Shown here one piece after another: positions 36,047 through 44,876 of a DNA stretch of 49,956 bases (position 1 is the stretch's first letter; every line of letters begins with the position of its first letter). A program made the translations under genes and the position numbers. Below the pieces are notes generated by a model. The model was given only the letters and a program-made list of their open reading frames with translations. It made no database searches and was not told the DNA's origin. Source of the DNA: Bacillota bacterium (GTDB lineage: Bacteria; Bacillota; Bacilli; Bacillales; Cytobacillaceae); assembly GCA_030705955.1 (NCBI GenBank), contig JAUZPL010000027.1, positions 1 to 49,956 of the forward strand, written 5' to 3'.

Positions 36047-36143
36047 TGGCGGGACCACCTGGGAATCGAACCCAGCAGACCTGGCACGCAGGTCTCAAGC
36101 GGTTTTGAAGACCGCGGAGGGCACCAGCACCCCAATCAGCCCC
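36047..36143 (-). tRNA. selC: tRNA-Sec (anticodon UCA)
   Basis: On the minus strand the anticodon arm is GCGGT-CTTCAAA-ACCGC, giving anticodon TCA. A long variable arm (AGACCTG with CAGGTCT), a T arm CTGGG-TTCGATT-CCCAG and an encoded GCCA end follow. These are the marks of selenocysteine tRNA, which is about 97 nt and reads UGA with SelB. The 3' end faces the integrase gene. The 5' acceptor strand (GGGGCTGA) pairs poorly with the 3' strand (GTGGTCCC): four Watson-Crick pairs, three wobbles and one mismatch. The exact 5' end is therefore uncertain. Confidence 0.85.
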
Positions 36144-36593
36144 GTGTAAATCCCTTTATATCAACGTTTATAGCCTATACCTCACCAGTCTTTTTCTGAA
36201 GACCTCGCCAGTTTTACTCTTAATCACAACAGTTTTATTATGTAGTTTTTATTCACTTACTTCAAGTCTGTAATTTAACTAAAAACTTATATTCCAAAAA
36301 TTCTGTCCCAAGTAAATTGGAAAATATAAGCTAGGGAACGGATTCTATATTAATTTACCACTTCTTCTTTTACTAAAAAAGCTTCTTATAGGTCAGCTTT
36401 CATGAAATTTTCTGCTTCTTGTTTCGAAGAAAAAACTCCAAGGACTTTGTGCAAAAGGTTTCCTTACGAATAATAACACAGGATTGAATGAATAAATCTA
36501 TTAAGTCCGAAGCCCCATAGAATTTAATAAATACCAACTAATTATCAAAAGAAAGAGAGCTATTATTTAGCAGCTCTCCTTCCCATACCCCAT
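36144..36593. other. Intergenic region 5' of tRNA-Sec
   Basis: About 450 nt. Apart from the terminator at 36555-36578 nothing is supportable. The tRNA promoter should lie within the first 60 nt. Confidence 0.5.
36555..36578 (-). terminator. Terminator of the type IIG gene
   Basis: GAGAGCT and AGCTCTC form a 7-bp stem with a 10-nt loop; on the minus strand TTTCTTTT follows. It lies about 16 nt after the stop codon. Confidence 0.65.
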
Positions 36594-39146
36594 CTATAAA
36601 GTTGCTTTATAAAAATCAGTCAATGACTTTTGTAAAGCTTCTTGTGCTTGTTTTATAAGCTTCTCTGTTTCAAATTCCTTGACTCTTAATTTATCACTTA
36701 TTTCTATTTGTTTTTTTAGTGTGGGGAATTTAGGAAACACAATTTTTTCTACATCACCAGGCTGAATTTCAATTAAACCTGTTGAGCCTGTATATAGTCG
36801 TTGAACTTGTAGAGCTCCAAAACCTCTTCTTAAATAATCACAAACATATTCAGGATGAAATTTCTTAGAATCTACTCTTATTACTGTTACATGCCCATCA
36901 GGAATAGCAGGAAGACTTTTACCTTCCTTATCATAATTTCGATACACACAGCATTTCCCTAGTGTTCCATCTCCAGTTGAAGCTAAAAGAATATCTCCAT
37001 CTTGAACTACTAATTTCCCTTTTTCTTCATACTCGTTATATATATTTTTTTCAACATAGTCTCCATCAGTTAAAAGAATACCATTCTTTGAAATATTACT
37101 CCCAGCCTTAATAACAAGTGAATAGCCTTCATCTTTTGAAACATAATCTGAGGAATTGGGACTGCTTCCACGTTTTGTTTCAATTAAATTTAATTTTTTA
37201 AGGGTTATACTACTTTTAGATTTTTCAATTCTATCAAATTCTGTTTTCACTTCAGAATTCCAATATTTATAATCGAAACGTTTTGTCTCGTCTTCGTTAA
37301 TATCTTTAGAATTGATTATATTTCCTCTCCAATAGTACCCTATCAACTCTTTATCATATGGATGTTGTCCAGGATTAATTTCTTCAATTTCTTTAATTAA
37401 TTGTTCTAATTTAAAGCTACGAATATCTATACCTGCTCCGTCATATCCTAAAGATTCAACTTTTAGCACACTAATTGGATATTCATCCTCCAAAAACTCA
37501 TCAATTGTTTCAGGATCACGCTTTTTTAACACAAGTACACTTGTTTTTACATTAATTTTATTTGGCTTAAATGTTTCATCAGGCATACTAATAATATATT
37601 CAATTCTACAATTTTGAAGAATAAACTCTCTTAGCTCAGTATAAGAAGCTGTATTTAATACTCCTTCATCAATAACTGTCACAATCCTACTATTATCAAC
37701 TAAATTCATAATCATTTGTTGGATAAATAAGCTCTGTCCTTTTGTTGACTTTACAGGATACTTTTCTAAATCCTTAGAAGACAAAGATTCACCTTCTGAT
37801 GTACCAAAAGGTGGATTAGAAAGAATTAAATGTGCTTTTCCATCTGTTTCTTCCACTTCTTTTTGTTCTGCTGTATCGTAATAAGTATAATTTGGAATTA
37901 ATTTTTCCAACTTCAAGGTATCCAAAGCTCTAATATTGTTGTGACCATCTCCAGCTATAATCATATTCATTTTAGCAGTACTGGCAACGCCATCATGGGC
38001 ATCTATACCATAAAATGTTTCCTCTTTTAGTTGTCTTTTTACAGTATTATATAATGTTTGATGAATAGTATTATCTTTTACCTCTTTCTGTAAATCCTCC
38101 ATAGCTTGATTTAGTGCATGTACTAAGAATCCGCCAGTCCCACATGCTGGGTCGATTACTTTAAATGGTTGACTAGCCTTTAAGTTTTGTAGTATTTGTT
38201 CATACCTACCAAGTCTTAGCATTAATTGGACTAAAGGTCTCGGAGTAAAGTATTGACCTAACTTTTTTCCTTTCAAACTGGCTCTTACAAAATATTCGAA
38301 AGCCGCTCCTTTTGAATCTAAATTGCAATCGTTCCAAGATACAGAGGAAACTAACTTAACAATAGCTAGGTATGTTTGGTCTTGTCTTAAATGAATAGGC
38401 TCTGCAAGTACCTCGCCATAATTTGGCATAGTAGCAATTCTATCTATCATACTTCGAATAGCAACTTGTACTTGATCAGCATTTTCTTTAGATGTTGCAG
38501 CCAGTTCATGGAATAAATAAGTATATGGTGGATTTTGTCCTTCCATATCCCATTTTTCTTCTAATAGCTTTAGAAACAAAATTTTACTAAAATCTGAAAA
38601 AGCGTTTTCTTCGTTTTTCTCAATTTTACGTATAATATTATGGCATTGTTGTATAAGTCTATTTAGTTTTGTCAGAGGAACACCTGGTTTAAAAGGAATA
38701 GATTTGTCGGTTGAAATAAAAATACTTTCATTTGACGGATTCTTTTTAAGTTCCGGTATTACTATTTTTATTAACTCTGTTTTTGAAGGCAATCTATTAA
38801 AAGCACTACCATTAAGCTTCAACGGGCTTCCAGTCTTTACATTTAATAACTCAAAAACTTGTCCATTAGTTAAAGCTACAAAAAGACATTTAGTACTTTT
38901 ACCATAATCAATAGCTTGTTTCCGATGTTTAGCTGTTAACTTTGTACCATCTCTTTTGGCTTCAATTATAAACAGTGGTTGTTTTTTACCGCAACTTACT
39001 AAAATATCGATAAAGCCTTGTCTATTCTCAGTATCTAATTCTGTTGGGTCTTCAAAACGTAAATCTTGTTCTATATCGTAACCCCTTCGTTGGATATACG
39101 GGAGAATTTTTTTTATTACTGTTTCAGTTTCAGACATAAACCTCAC
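36594..39146 (-). CDS. Single-chain type IIG restriction-modification enzyme
   Basis: This 850-residue protein combines all three activities of a restriction system. The N-terminus has GFIDILVS then LFIIEAKRDG (Asp47, Glu62, Lys64), a PD-(D/E)XK nuclease like HsdR_N. The middle is an N6-adenine methyltransferase: DPACGTGGF (about 331-339, SAM binding) and NPPFG (about 442-446, catalytic), with the HsdM-type FKGKKLGQYFTPR-like segment (KGKKLGQYFTPR). The C-terminal ~220 residues, with GSTGLIEIQPGDVEKI, are one HsdS-type target recognition domain. GTG 39146 behind GGAGGTTAATTTA is chosen; ATG 39137 is the alternative. It is right of tRNA-Sec and monocistronic. Confidence 0.88.
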   Translation of the reverse strand: MRFMSETETVIKKILPYIQRRGYDIEQDLRFEDPTELDTENRQGFIDILVSCGKKQPLFIIEAKRDGTKLTAKHRKQAIDYGKSTKCLFVALTNGQVFELLNVKTGSPLKLNGSAFNRLPSKTELIKIVIPELKKNPSNESIFISTDKSIPFKPGVPLTKLNRLIQQCHNIIRKIEKNEENAFSDFSKILFLKLLEEKWDMEGQNPPYTYLFHELAATSKENADQVQVAIRSMIDRIATMPNYGEVLAEPIHLRQDQTYLAIVKLVSSVSWNDCNLDSKGAAFEYFVRASLKGKKLGQYFTPRPLVQLMLRLGRYEQILQNLKASQPFKVIDPACGTGGFLVHALNQAMEDLQKEVKDNTIHQTLYNTVKRQLKEETFYGIDAHDGVASTAKMNMIIAGDGHNNIRALDTLKLEKLIPNYTYYDTAEQKEVEETDGKAHLILSNPPFGTSEGESLSSKDLEKYPVKSTKGQSLFIQQMIMNLVDNSRIVTVIDEGVLNTASYTELREFILQNCRIEYIISMPDETFKPNKINVKTSVLVLKKRDPETIDEFLEDEYPISVLKVESLGYDGAGIDIRSFKLEQLIKEIEEINPGQHPYDKELIGYYWRGNIINSKDINEDETKRFDYKYWNSEVKTEFDRIEKSKSSITLKKLNLIETKRGSSPNSSDYVSKDEGYSLVIKAGSNISKNGILLTDGDYVEKNIYNEYEEKGKLVVQDGDILLASTGDGTLGKCCVYRNYDKEGKSLPAIPDGHVTVIRVDSKKFHPEYVCDYLRRGFGALQVQRLYTGSTGLIEIQPGDVEKIVFPKFPTLKKQIEISDKLRVKEFETEKLIKQAQEALQKSLTDFYKATL

Positions 39147-39359
39147 TAAATTAACCTCCTACTAGACAAATTTCCACAAATTATATGATACTAAACATTT
39201 GTTCGCTTTTATATAGCTGTTTCGAAATTATTTTTGGGTAAATCACACCATAGGAACTTTCTAAGGAACCATAGATAAGGAATTAGCTATTCGTTTCGTA
39301 TGTGAAATCTTTCTAGTAAATGTGGTTGAGATAGTCTGGCATTTGTTTTCTTCTTTTTA

Positions 39360-39587
39360 TTAATGATTTACAACAAAAACAGCCAAACTGGTAAATAATA
39401 CTCCGCACATAAAACCTAGAAATATGTATTCATATCTCTTTTCCCATGCTTTTTCTTCAATAATAACTATATACTCCTCATTTTCTTTAATCATGCTATA
39501 AGTAACTAGTAAACCTAGACTCCTATACCCCTTAACTGCGTTTGAATAAGCCGTATTATTATTAAATCGTAATGTTTTCATCTTCAT
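39360..39587 (-). CDS. Small membrane-anchored protein (75 aa)
   Basis: Several in-frame ATGs follow AGGAGAA; ATG 39587 has the best spacing. The C-terminal YIFLGFMCGVLFTSLAVFVV is one transmembrane helix, and the preceding part is a soluble domain with a YIVIIEEKAW strand. The topology is probably N-in. The family is unknown. Confidence 0.55.
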   Translation of the reverse strand: MKMKTLRFNNNTAYSNAVKGYRSLGLLVTYSMIKENEEYIVIIEEKAWEKRYEYIFLGFMCGVLFTSLAVFVVNH

Positions 39588-40116
39588 TTTCATTTCTCCT
39601 AGATATCGATTCTTCATTCACCCTACAAATAGCCCATTCGTTCAAAACATTTTTGAAACAAGTGGAGTCCCTAATTTTATAATTATTTATATAAAAGTCA
39701 ATCATAGTTTCAATTAACTTGGCATTGGATAAACCGGTGGTTTCATTGATTTTTCAATTTATTAATACTAGATTCTTCAATTTTTACGCTGAACTGTTTC
39801 TTCGCCACCTTTCTTTCTTCTTATCTTCTGCTTGTTTATATAATACTAAATATAAATTAAACCAAGTATAAACCACGTTATTAGTATATAGTAGGCTTAT
39901 ATTTCTTTAGATTCATTTGTGAGGGGAAAACAATTAAACAAATCATTAGCGATTCATAACATCAAAGATGGGTGTACCCTAATAAAAAAGAGCCCTCCTT
40001 TTATCAGGAAGGCTTTTGGTCTTGACTTTTTATACAAAACGGTTGCTTATTGAATTTACTTTATTATGACAGTGAATAAAATAAACCCCTCTTAAACAAG
40101 AACAAATCCAATCATA
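39588..40116. other. Intergenic with one terminator
   Basis: About 530 nt. Only the imperfect hairpin at 39985-40016 is notable. Confidence 0.5.
39985..40016. terminator. Imperfect hairpin terminator
   Basis: AAAAG-AGCC-CTCCT can pair with AGGA-AGGC-TTTT, with small bulges, and T residues follow. It may end the glycine-zipper gene transcript on the minus strand or insulate it. Confidence 0.45.
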
Positions 40117-40431
40117 TTAAACATACCATTCATGATCGCAACTGTGACACTTATATTTTCCTATTTGCTCGTCTACCATTGAACCGGCAAAACTTCCAAC
40201 TTTGTTTCCAGCAACAGCACCAGCTATAGCTCCGACCACTCCACCTACCCCTGCTCCTATAAGATTACCAATTCCTGGTACAACACTACCAAGAACAGCA
40301 CCTGCAGCTGCACCTTCAGCAAACCCAGTGGCGCCACCTACTCCACCAGCTACAGCACCAACTGCTCCCCCCACTTTTTCACCAGTTCTGTTTCTACTAG
40401 TTGAATTACTGCCACACTTCGGACAATTCAT
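40117..40431 (-). CDS. Glycine-zipper protein framed by a split zinc ribbon (104 aa)
   Basis: The protein starts MNCPKCGSNSTSRNRTGEK and ends KYKCHSCDHEWYV: two CxxC pairs that together look like one zinc ribbon. Between them is a 65-residue stretch rich in Gly and Ala (VGGAVGAVAGGVGGATGF, GAGVGGVVGAIAGAVAG), a glycine-zipper pattern found in membrane-inserting helices. The start is ATG 40431 behind GGGAGATGTGACATC. The function is unknown; membrane insertion is inferred from the zipper. Confidence 0.75.
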   Translation of the reverse strand: MNCPKCGSNSTSRNRTGEKVGGAVGAVAGGVGGATGFAEGAAAGAVLGSVVPGIGNLIGAGVGGVVGAIAGAVAGNKVGSFAGSMVDEQIGKYKCHSCDHEWYV

Positions 40432-40827
40432 GATGTCACATCTCCCATTCTATAGTAAAATATTCCTACCTTTCCTATTAATATAATAATATCAAACTAT
40501 TAATTTTTACAATATATAACTTTTTTAAAATTAAAATAATGTCAACTACAAAAAAAGAAACGAATATAAGAAAACAAGCCTTCCCTAAATCTTCAGGGAG
40601 GGCTAAATTTACTTCAAAAAGTTAAATTTTCATTTTTGGAATTTTTATTGAGTAAAACGGGGGTGCGGGGCTTACGTCCGAGGCCTTCCAGTTTTTTTCA
40701 GTACGGGGGGGGCATTAAGACCGATAAAAAACTAATGCTCACTTAGTCAATCCCTTTTTCAGATGAATACGTCAAAAAAATAGGCACGACCATCTGCCGA
40801 GCCTATCACTATTGTTTTACAAAGCTT
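40432..40827. other. Intergenic with hairpins and a GC-rich patch
   Basis: About 400 nt. A hairpin (AGCCTTCCCT with AGGGAGGGCT) lies at 40574-40603, and an unusually G-rich stretch (ACGGGGGTGCGGGGC and CGGGGGGG) at about 40658-40715 contrasts with the AT-rich surroundings. The terminator of the 93-residue gene is at 40774-40806. No gene seen. Confidence 0.5.
40774..40806 (-). terminator. Terminator of the 93-residue gene
   Basis: On the minus strand ATAGGCTCG pairs with CGTGCCTAT (one internal mismatch) and is followed by TTTTTT. Confidence 0.75.
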
Positions 40828-41109
40828 CTATTTTTTTATACCCCCTGGGAAAAATGTTTCAAAATCTTTTTTAGGGTCGAAATCTGGTCTACACATTTTA
40901 AAAATAAATTGAAACATATTTATTTTTTCCAAATATGCACATTGTACCCTTTCAAGAATTTCAAATTCTTTTTGTATTAATACATCTTTTTTAGTTTCAA
41001 ATTCTGGTTCGATCATTTTAAAAATATTATTAATCAATTTTACTTTTTCCTCATATACCTTTTCTTCATCCTCAAGGATTCTAACTTCTTGTTTGGTTAA
41101 TTTTAACAT
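40828..41109 (-). CDS. Small internally duplicated protein (93 aa)
   Basis: Two halves repeat: EKVKLINNIFKMIEPEFETK and EKINMFQFIFKMCRPDFDPK. Each half is a charged helix followed by a short F-K-M-x-x-P-x-F-x-x-K tail. The start is ATG 41109 behind AAGAGGTAATTAGAA. It lies downstream of the origin region on the same strand as the primase gene. The family is unknown. Confidence 0.65.
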   Translation of the reverse strand: MLKLTKQEVRILEDEEKVYEEKVKLINNIFKMIEPEFETKKDVLIQKEFEILERVQCAYLEKINMFQFIFKMCRPDFDPKKDFETFFPGGIKK

Positions 41110-41204
41110 TTCTAATTACCTCTTATTAATAATGGTTTATTTGATTTTTCAATGCTAACTTTGAATTCAATTTTTATCGTGAGCTTTTTTATTCTCCAAT
41201 AAAA

Positions 41205-41470
41205 ATTTCCGTTCCAATTTCGATTTCACTTCCAAATTTGGAACATATAAAAACGCATAAGGTCGGGCTTTGTGCCAAAGTTCCATTGTTCCAGTGAATT
41301 TCATATCCAACATAGTAGAGTAGTAATATGCAAAATTATTTTTACTAAAAGAGATTTTAAATTTTATTGGAACATTGGAACAAGATTGCAAAAAACCATG
41401 ATATATAGCCTTTTTTCCTGTTCCAAAATTGTTCCAACGTTGATTTTTGTTCCAAAAAAGTGGAACAAAA
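41205..41470. other. Iteron-type replication origin
   Basis: Ten hexamers occur in 256 bp: GTTCCA at 41211, 41280, 41288, 41420, 41431 and 41449, and TGGAAC at 41239, 41368, 41376 and 41461. About 0.1 would be expected by chance. Two pairs are spaced exactly 8 bp. They form two clusters on either side of an AT-rich stretch (about 41294-41367). The region starts right after the primase-helicase stop codon, the place where satellite islands such as SaPIs keep their origin. Function is inferred from position and pattern. Confidence 0.7.
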
Positions 41471-43612
41471 TTATTCTTTTATAACAAACCGCCAAACAGG
41501 ATAGCCTGTTTCTTTTCCTGTCATTGCATCAATAAGGCGTTTTTTATCCCATTTAAGATTATAGCGTCGCATTAATTCGTTTTTGAAACGTGCCTTTCCA
41601 TATGGAAACTTTTCTTCATTGTCAAAACACCAGTTAGTATAATTCTGATAGATTTCATTGCCGGATTTCAAATCAATTTCATTGTAAACCCCCTCACCAG
41701 TGATTAGATTTGCAGTATCCAACCATTCACCCAATTTATCATTATTTTGAATAAACTCTTCCTTTTGTTGGTTTCGTCTTTCATTTGGTGAAGGCATACC
41801 GTTGTTTTCAATTAGACGATACATTCCTTCAATTGCCAATTTGAGTAAATATTCTTTTGCCTCGTCCGTGCTACCAAAGTGTTCAGCGACTGTATCAGCT
41901 AGTTTGTTTGGATCATTTTTAAAGGAATATTCAAATGGAATGATTTCCAACCTTCTATTAACTTGGTCACCTTCCTCTTTAATGTTCGGGAAGAAGTTTG
42001 ATGCCCATACTTGAGGTACTTCTAGTTTGACAGTAAAGCCACCTTTGCCTTTGAATTCAATTGTTGCTAAACCACCTGTAACAAGAATTTTTATTTTATC
42101 AAAATCAGGAATAGATTTATCTCCTGTTTCATCGACTAAATTAACCTTCTTACCATACATCTCAGATATTTTGAATTGACTTTTAGCAACATCATGGGGT
42201 GATAGTGTACTAATAAAATCTTGAGTTAGTAATTGTGAAATCAGATATAAGAAAAATGATTTCCCATTGTGAGCAGTACGACCAAATAAAAACCATACAA
42301 AGCGAGATAATAATTCAGGTGAAATAACACTGCCTAAACATTCTTCAAGATTTGCTCTAGTTGGAGCATGATGATTAGAAATTTTATTTAGCGTTTCATT
42401 TATAAATTCTGAATAAGCATGTTCATTTCGGTTAATATTAATCTTATAATCTAGATAAACATCACCAGTAAAAGGAACTAAACAATGATTCTCAATATCC
42501 CATAGACCATTTTTCATTGGAATATGTGTTCTATCCCATTGCTTAACAACTTTTGAAGATTCAAAGATAAATGTTGCAACTTCTTTGACTTGTTGGATAG
42601 TCAAAGTCTTGTCCAACCTACGAATAGTACCATTTAAAAGTTTCCAGTTTGCATCCATCTTATAAAAGCCATCATTTTTGTCGTAATAGTAAAGGATTCC
42701 GTTTTCGTCACCATAGCGGATGATATTAAAGGTTTCCATGATATAATCAGCCATCATATAATGAAGAAATTTCTGTGAGCCTTTTTCGGTAATAATCCAC
42801 CAATCTCCTATATCCATTGATTGTGGTTTGTTTAAAGTTTTAACTGCAGGAGTATATTTGAATTCCATCCCTTTCAGGATATGTTTCTCCATTTGTGATA
42901 ATGGAAATGAATCTTTATCTTCAATGAAATACTTCCATATGAGCATCATAGACTCCCTGTACTGCTTCTCATCTTGATTCCATGCCCAAAAACGTCCTCT
43001 CCATTTAGTCATCATGATATCCCTTGAACCTTTGGTAAGTGAGAATGTATCAATAAACCCAGTGCCCTTATCTCTGACACTTTCTGACTGCCTCCTTGGA
43101 ATTAAATAATGGGGTAGTTCATCCAATGGTCTATTAGAAACATGGTCAATATATCTTCCATCTGTATTTTCAGTTGGAAAGACAATATAACCTTGTTGAG
43201 CGTTTCTAGTATCAATTGTGACCCCCAAAGTTGTAAAATAAGCCACTGCCTGTTTAAATTGTTCTCCAGTATGCTTAAAAATAAATTGATAACCCTTCGG
43301 GGTTCTAATAGAATGGAAAGACTTATTTTCACCTTTTAATAAGGTATAAACTCTTTCCCCTTCCTGAGCGTTATCAAAATCAATAACTATATAACTTTTC
43401 GGTATAACTGCACCAATCCAATAATTACCCATGATTCTCAAGTCTGCTTGTTTATCAGTTAACCCTTCGAAACCCTCGTTGGTATAACCTTTCGTATTTG
43501 TAATTTTTGCAGAAGAATAATCTTTATTCCCGTTTGCATATCCTTTTAATTCAATTAATTTTGCATTAGGTAGAATTTGATCCACATGACTTCTTATCTT
43601 TCCATATTCCAT
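41471..43612 (-). CDS. Primase-polymerase/helicase replication protein
   Basis: This 713-residue protein has an N-terminal primase-polymerase domain (YIVIDFDNAQ, with catalytic Asp residues near 80; later DTRNAQQGYIVFP) and a C-terminal SF3-type helicase: FLFGRTAHNGKSFFLYL (Walker A, near 460), KKVNLVDETGD (Walker B) and QVWASNFFPNI (motif C region). This is the plan of phage, plasmid and satellite Pri-Rep proteins that start and drive replication at their own origin. ATG 43612, behind AGGAGAAATAAA, is the start; it overlaps no gene but abuts the 63-residue gene. The iteron region follows it. Confidence 0.87.
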   Translation of the reverse strand: MEYGKIRSHVDQILPNAKLIELKGYANGNKDYSSAKITNTKGYTNEGFEGLTDKQADLRIMGNYWIGAVIPKSYIVIDFDNAQEGERVYTLLKGENKSFHSIRTPKGYQFIFKHTGEQFKQAVAYFTTLGVTIDTRNAQQGYIVFPTENTDGRYIDHVSNRPLDELPHYLIPRRQSESVRDKGTGFIDTFSLTKGSRDIMMTKWRGRFWAWNQDEKQYRESMMLIWKYFIEDKDSFPLSQMEKHILKGMEFKYTPAVKTLNKPQSMDIGDWWIITEKGSQKFLHYMMADYIMETFNIIRYGDENGILYYYDKNDGFYKMDANWKLLNGTIRRLDKTLTIQQVKEVATFIFESSKVVKQWDRTHIPMKNGLWDIENHCLVPFTGDVYLDYKININRNEHAYSEFINETLNKISNHHAPTRANLEECLGSVISPELLSRFVWFLFGRTAHNGKSFFLYLISQLLTQDFISTLSPHDVAKSQFKISEMYGKKVNLVDETGDKSIPDFDKIKILVTGGLATIEFKGKGGFTVKLEVPQVWASNFFPNIKEEGDQVNRRLEIIPFEYSFKNDPNKLADTVAEHFGSTDEAKEYLLKLAIEGMYRLIENNGMPSPNERRNQQKEEFIQNNDKLGEWLDTANLITGEGVYNEIDLKSGNEIYQNYTNWCFDNEEKFPYGKARFKNELMRRYNLKWDKKRLIDAMTGKETGYPVWRFVIKE

Positions 43613-43613
43613 T

Positions 43614-43805
43614 TTATTTCTCCTCACTTTCCAATTGTTTTAAATCTCTTGATAACCCTCTGATTTGGACTTCTAATCTCGAAATTGATTTAAAAATCTC
43701 TAATTCGTGCTCTTCTTTGTTTTCGCATTTCGTATCCAATAAATATATAAATGAGCGTTTTAAACTGTTTAAATGATTGAATAGATAAGATATGTGATTC
43801 TTCAT
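43614..43805 (-). CDS. Small coiled-coil protein (63 aa) upstream of the primase
   Basis: The protein starts MKNHISYLFNHLNSLKRSFI and ends RDLKQLESEEK; heptads are visible in the second half. Its stop codon (43614-43616) lies inside the primase ribosome binding region, two nucleotides before the ATG, so the two are coupled. The family is unknown. Confidence 0.6.
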   Translation of the reverse strand: MKNHISYLFNHLNSLKRSFIYLLDTKCENKEEHELEIFKSISRLEVQIRGLSRDLKQLESEEK

Positions 43806-43842
43806 ACTTTCTGGAATGAAATTTACCTTCTTTCTGCATTAA

Positions 43843-44517
43843 TTAATTCCTAGGAATCGGGAGTTGCTTATCCCTTAACGGTTCAAGTGGTTGTTCAACC
43901 CTACCGAATCTGCTAGTCCAATGAAAGACAGTCACAGCAAGACCTCTTTCAGCATCATTTACCTTGACCATCTTTCGCTGTGCCCTTTTCCAAACTCGCT
44001 TTCGTTCCATAGCTACTCTTAATTGGAGAATGGCAGGATGGATGAAATGGTCTAAAATTTGGGACTTTACCCTTACACCTACCGTTAACTTAAGGTCGAT
44101 TAATGTAAAGAATTTAATTAACCAACTTGTTATTGTCTGCCTTGAGACATTCAGCATTTCCCCTATTGAAGTTAAGGTCATTCCACGATTCACCCATAAC
44201 TCATAAGCCATAGCCCATTCCTCGGTTATGTTCTCTTTGGAACCTTTTGCATTTCCACCAGAAACCATGAATGCTCGAACTTGGTACCTTATATGCAGAA
44301 ACACTTCTTCCTTACTGGCAAGATTTCCAATTGCACCTGATTGCTCATTTTGATTAATAAGCCAATCAAGGCCAACTTTGTTCTTCCATACAGCTAGAGG
44401 TTTTTCTCTTTTATAGTTAGGCGTTTTAAAACCCCCTACTAGTTCAATAGTCAATTGCTCAAGTTCCAAATCAATTCCATATTTGATTTGGGCTCCTGTG
44501 CCTTTAATGATGCTCAT
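43843..44517 (-). CDS. Helix-turn-helix protein of the replication cluster (224 aa)
   Basis: The middle reads MTLTSIGEMLNVSRQTITSW, a clear helix-turn-helix. Downstream it is very basic (RVAMERKRVWKRAQRKM). The N-terminal 80 residues are unfamiliar. ATG 44517 lies behind AGGAGGTGACAAC. It is the first gene of the operon that continues into the primase. It could be a transcriptional regulator or a replication initiator that binds the iterons; sequence alone does not decide. Confidence 0.65.
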   Translation of the reverse strand: MSIIKGTGAQIKYGIDLELEQLTIELVGGFKTPNYKREKPLAVWKNKVGLDWLINQNEQSGAIGNLASKEEVFLHIRYQVRAFMVSGGNAKGSKENITEEWAMAYELWVNRGMTLTSIGEMLNVSRQTITSWLIKFFTLIDLKLTVGVRVKSQILDHFIHPAILQLRVAMERKRVWKRAQRKMVKVNDAERGLAVTVFHWTSRFGRVEQPLEPLRDKQLPIPRN

Positions 44518-44876
44518 GTTGTCACCTCCTTTAGCATGTTCGGTTATCTATCGCTAACCCGAGGAAATTTGCACAAAGGAAAATAACACCATAATTTTTT
44601 TGATGTCCCCCTTTCGTTTTGATCCGCCAATATATCGTGATGACCAGATGGTTTGCACAATCCGAAAAAGAGATTAAAAAAAGCCACAAAAAAAAACATG
44701 TGGTTGTCCACATGTCAGCTTACTTCTTACGGTTTTTTGGGATATAGGTGTAGGGGAAATTTAAACGTCCTTTACCTCACTTAAATAAATCCTTTAAGTA
44801 TTTGGTAATCGTTCGAACGTTGCGAAATGTCCAAGATTGCCCTTTATAACTAATTTAATAAAGGGGGGGATGATTA
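44518..44876. other. Divergent regulatory region with an orphan terminator
   Basis: About 360 nt between the HTH gene (minus) and the plus-strand small operon. It holds an orphan minus-strand terminator (44688-44716), a CGTTCGAACG palindrome near 44811-44820 and a TTGTCA ... TATTAA pair on the minus strand near 44850-44880. Confidence 0.5.
44688..44716 (-). terminator. Orphan terminator, possible end of a small RNA
   Basis: ACATGTGG and CCACATGT form an 8-bp perfect stem with a TTGT loop; on the minus strand a run of nine T follows. No minus-strand gene ends here, so it may terminate a short RNA that starts near 44850. Confidence 0.7.

Noticed and set aside
35911-36149. Two plus-strand frames running over the tRNA-Sec gene
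   Set aside because: They are antisense to a structural RNA gene and have no independent support.
41167-41391. 74-codon minus-strand open frame
   Set aside because: It lies across the iteron clusters, starts at TTG without a ribosome binding site, and its residues are dictated by the repeated GTTCCA/TGGAAC hexamers.
44531-44713. 60-codon minus-strand frame near the orphan terminator
   Set aside because: It is opened by the terminator's A/T run and lacks a ribosome binding site; the small RNA reading is simpler.
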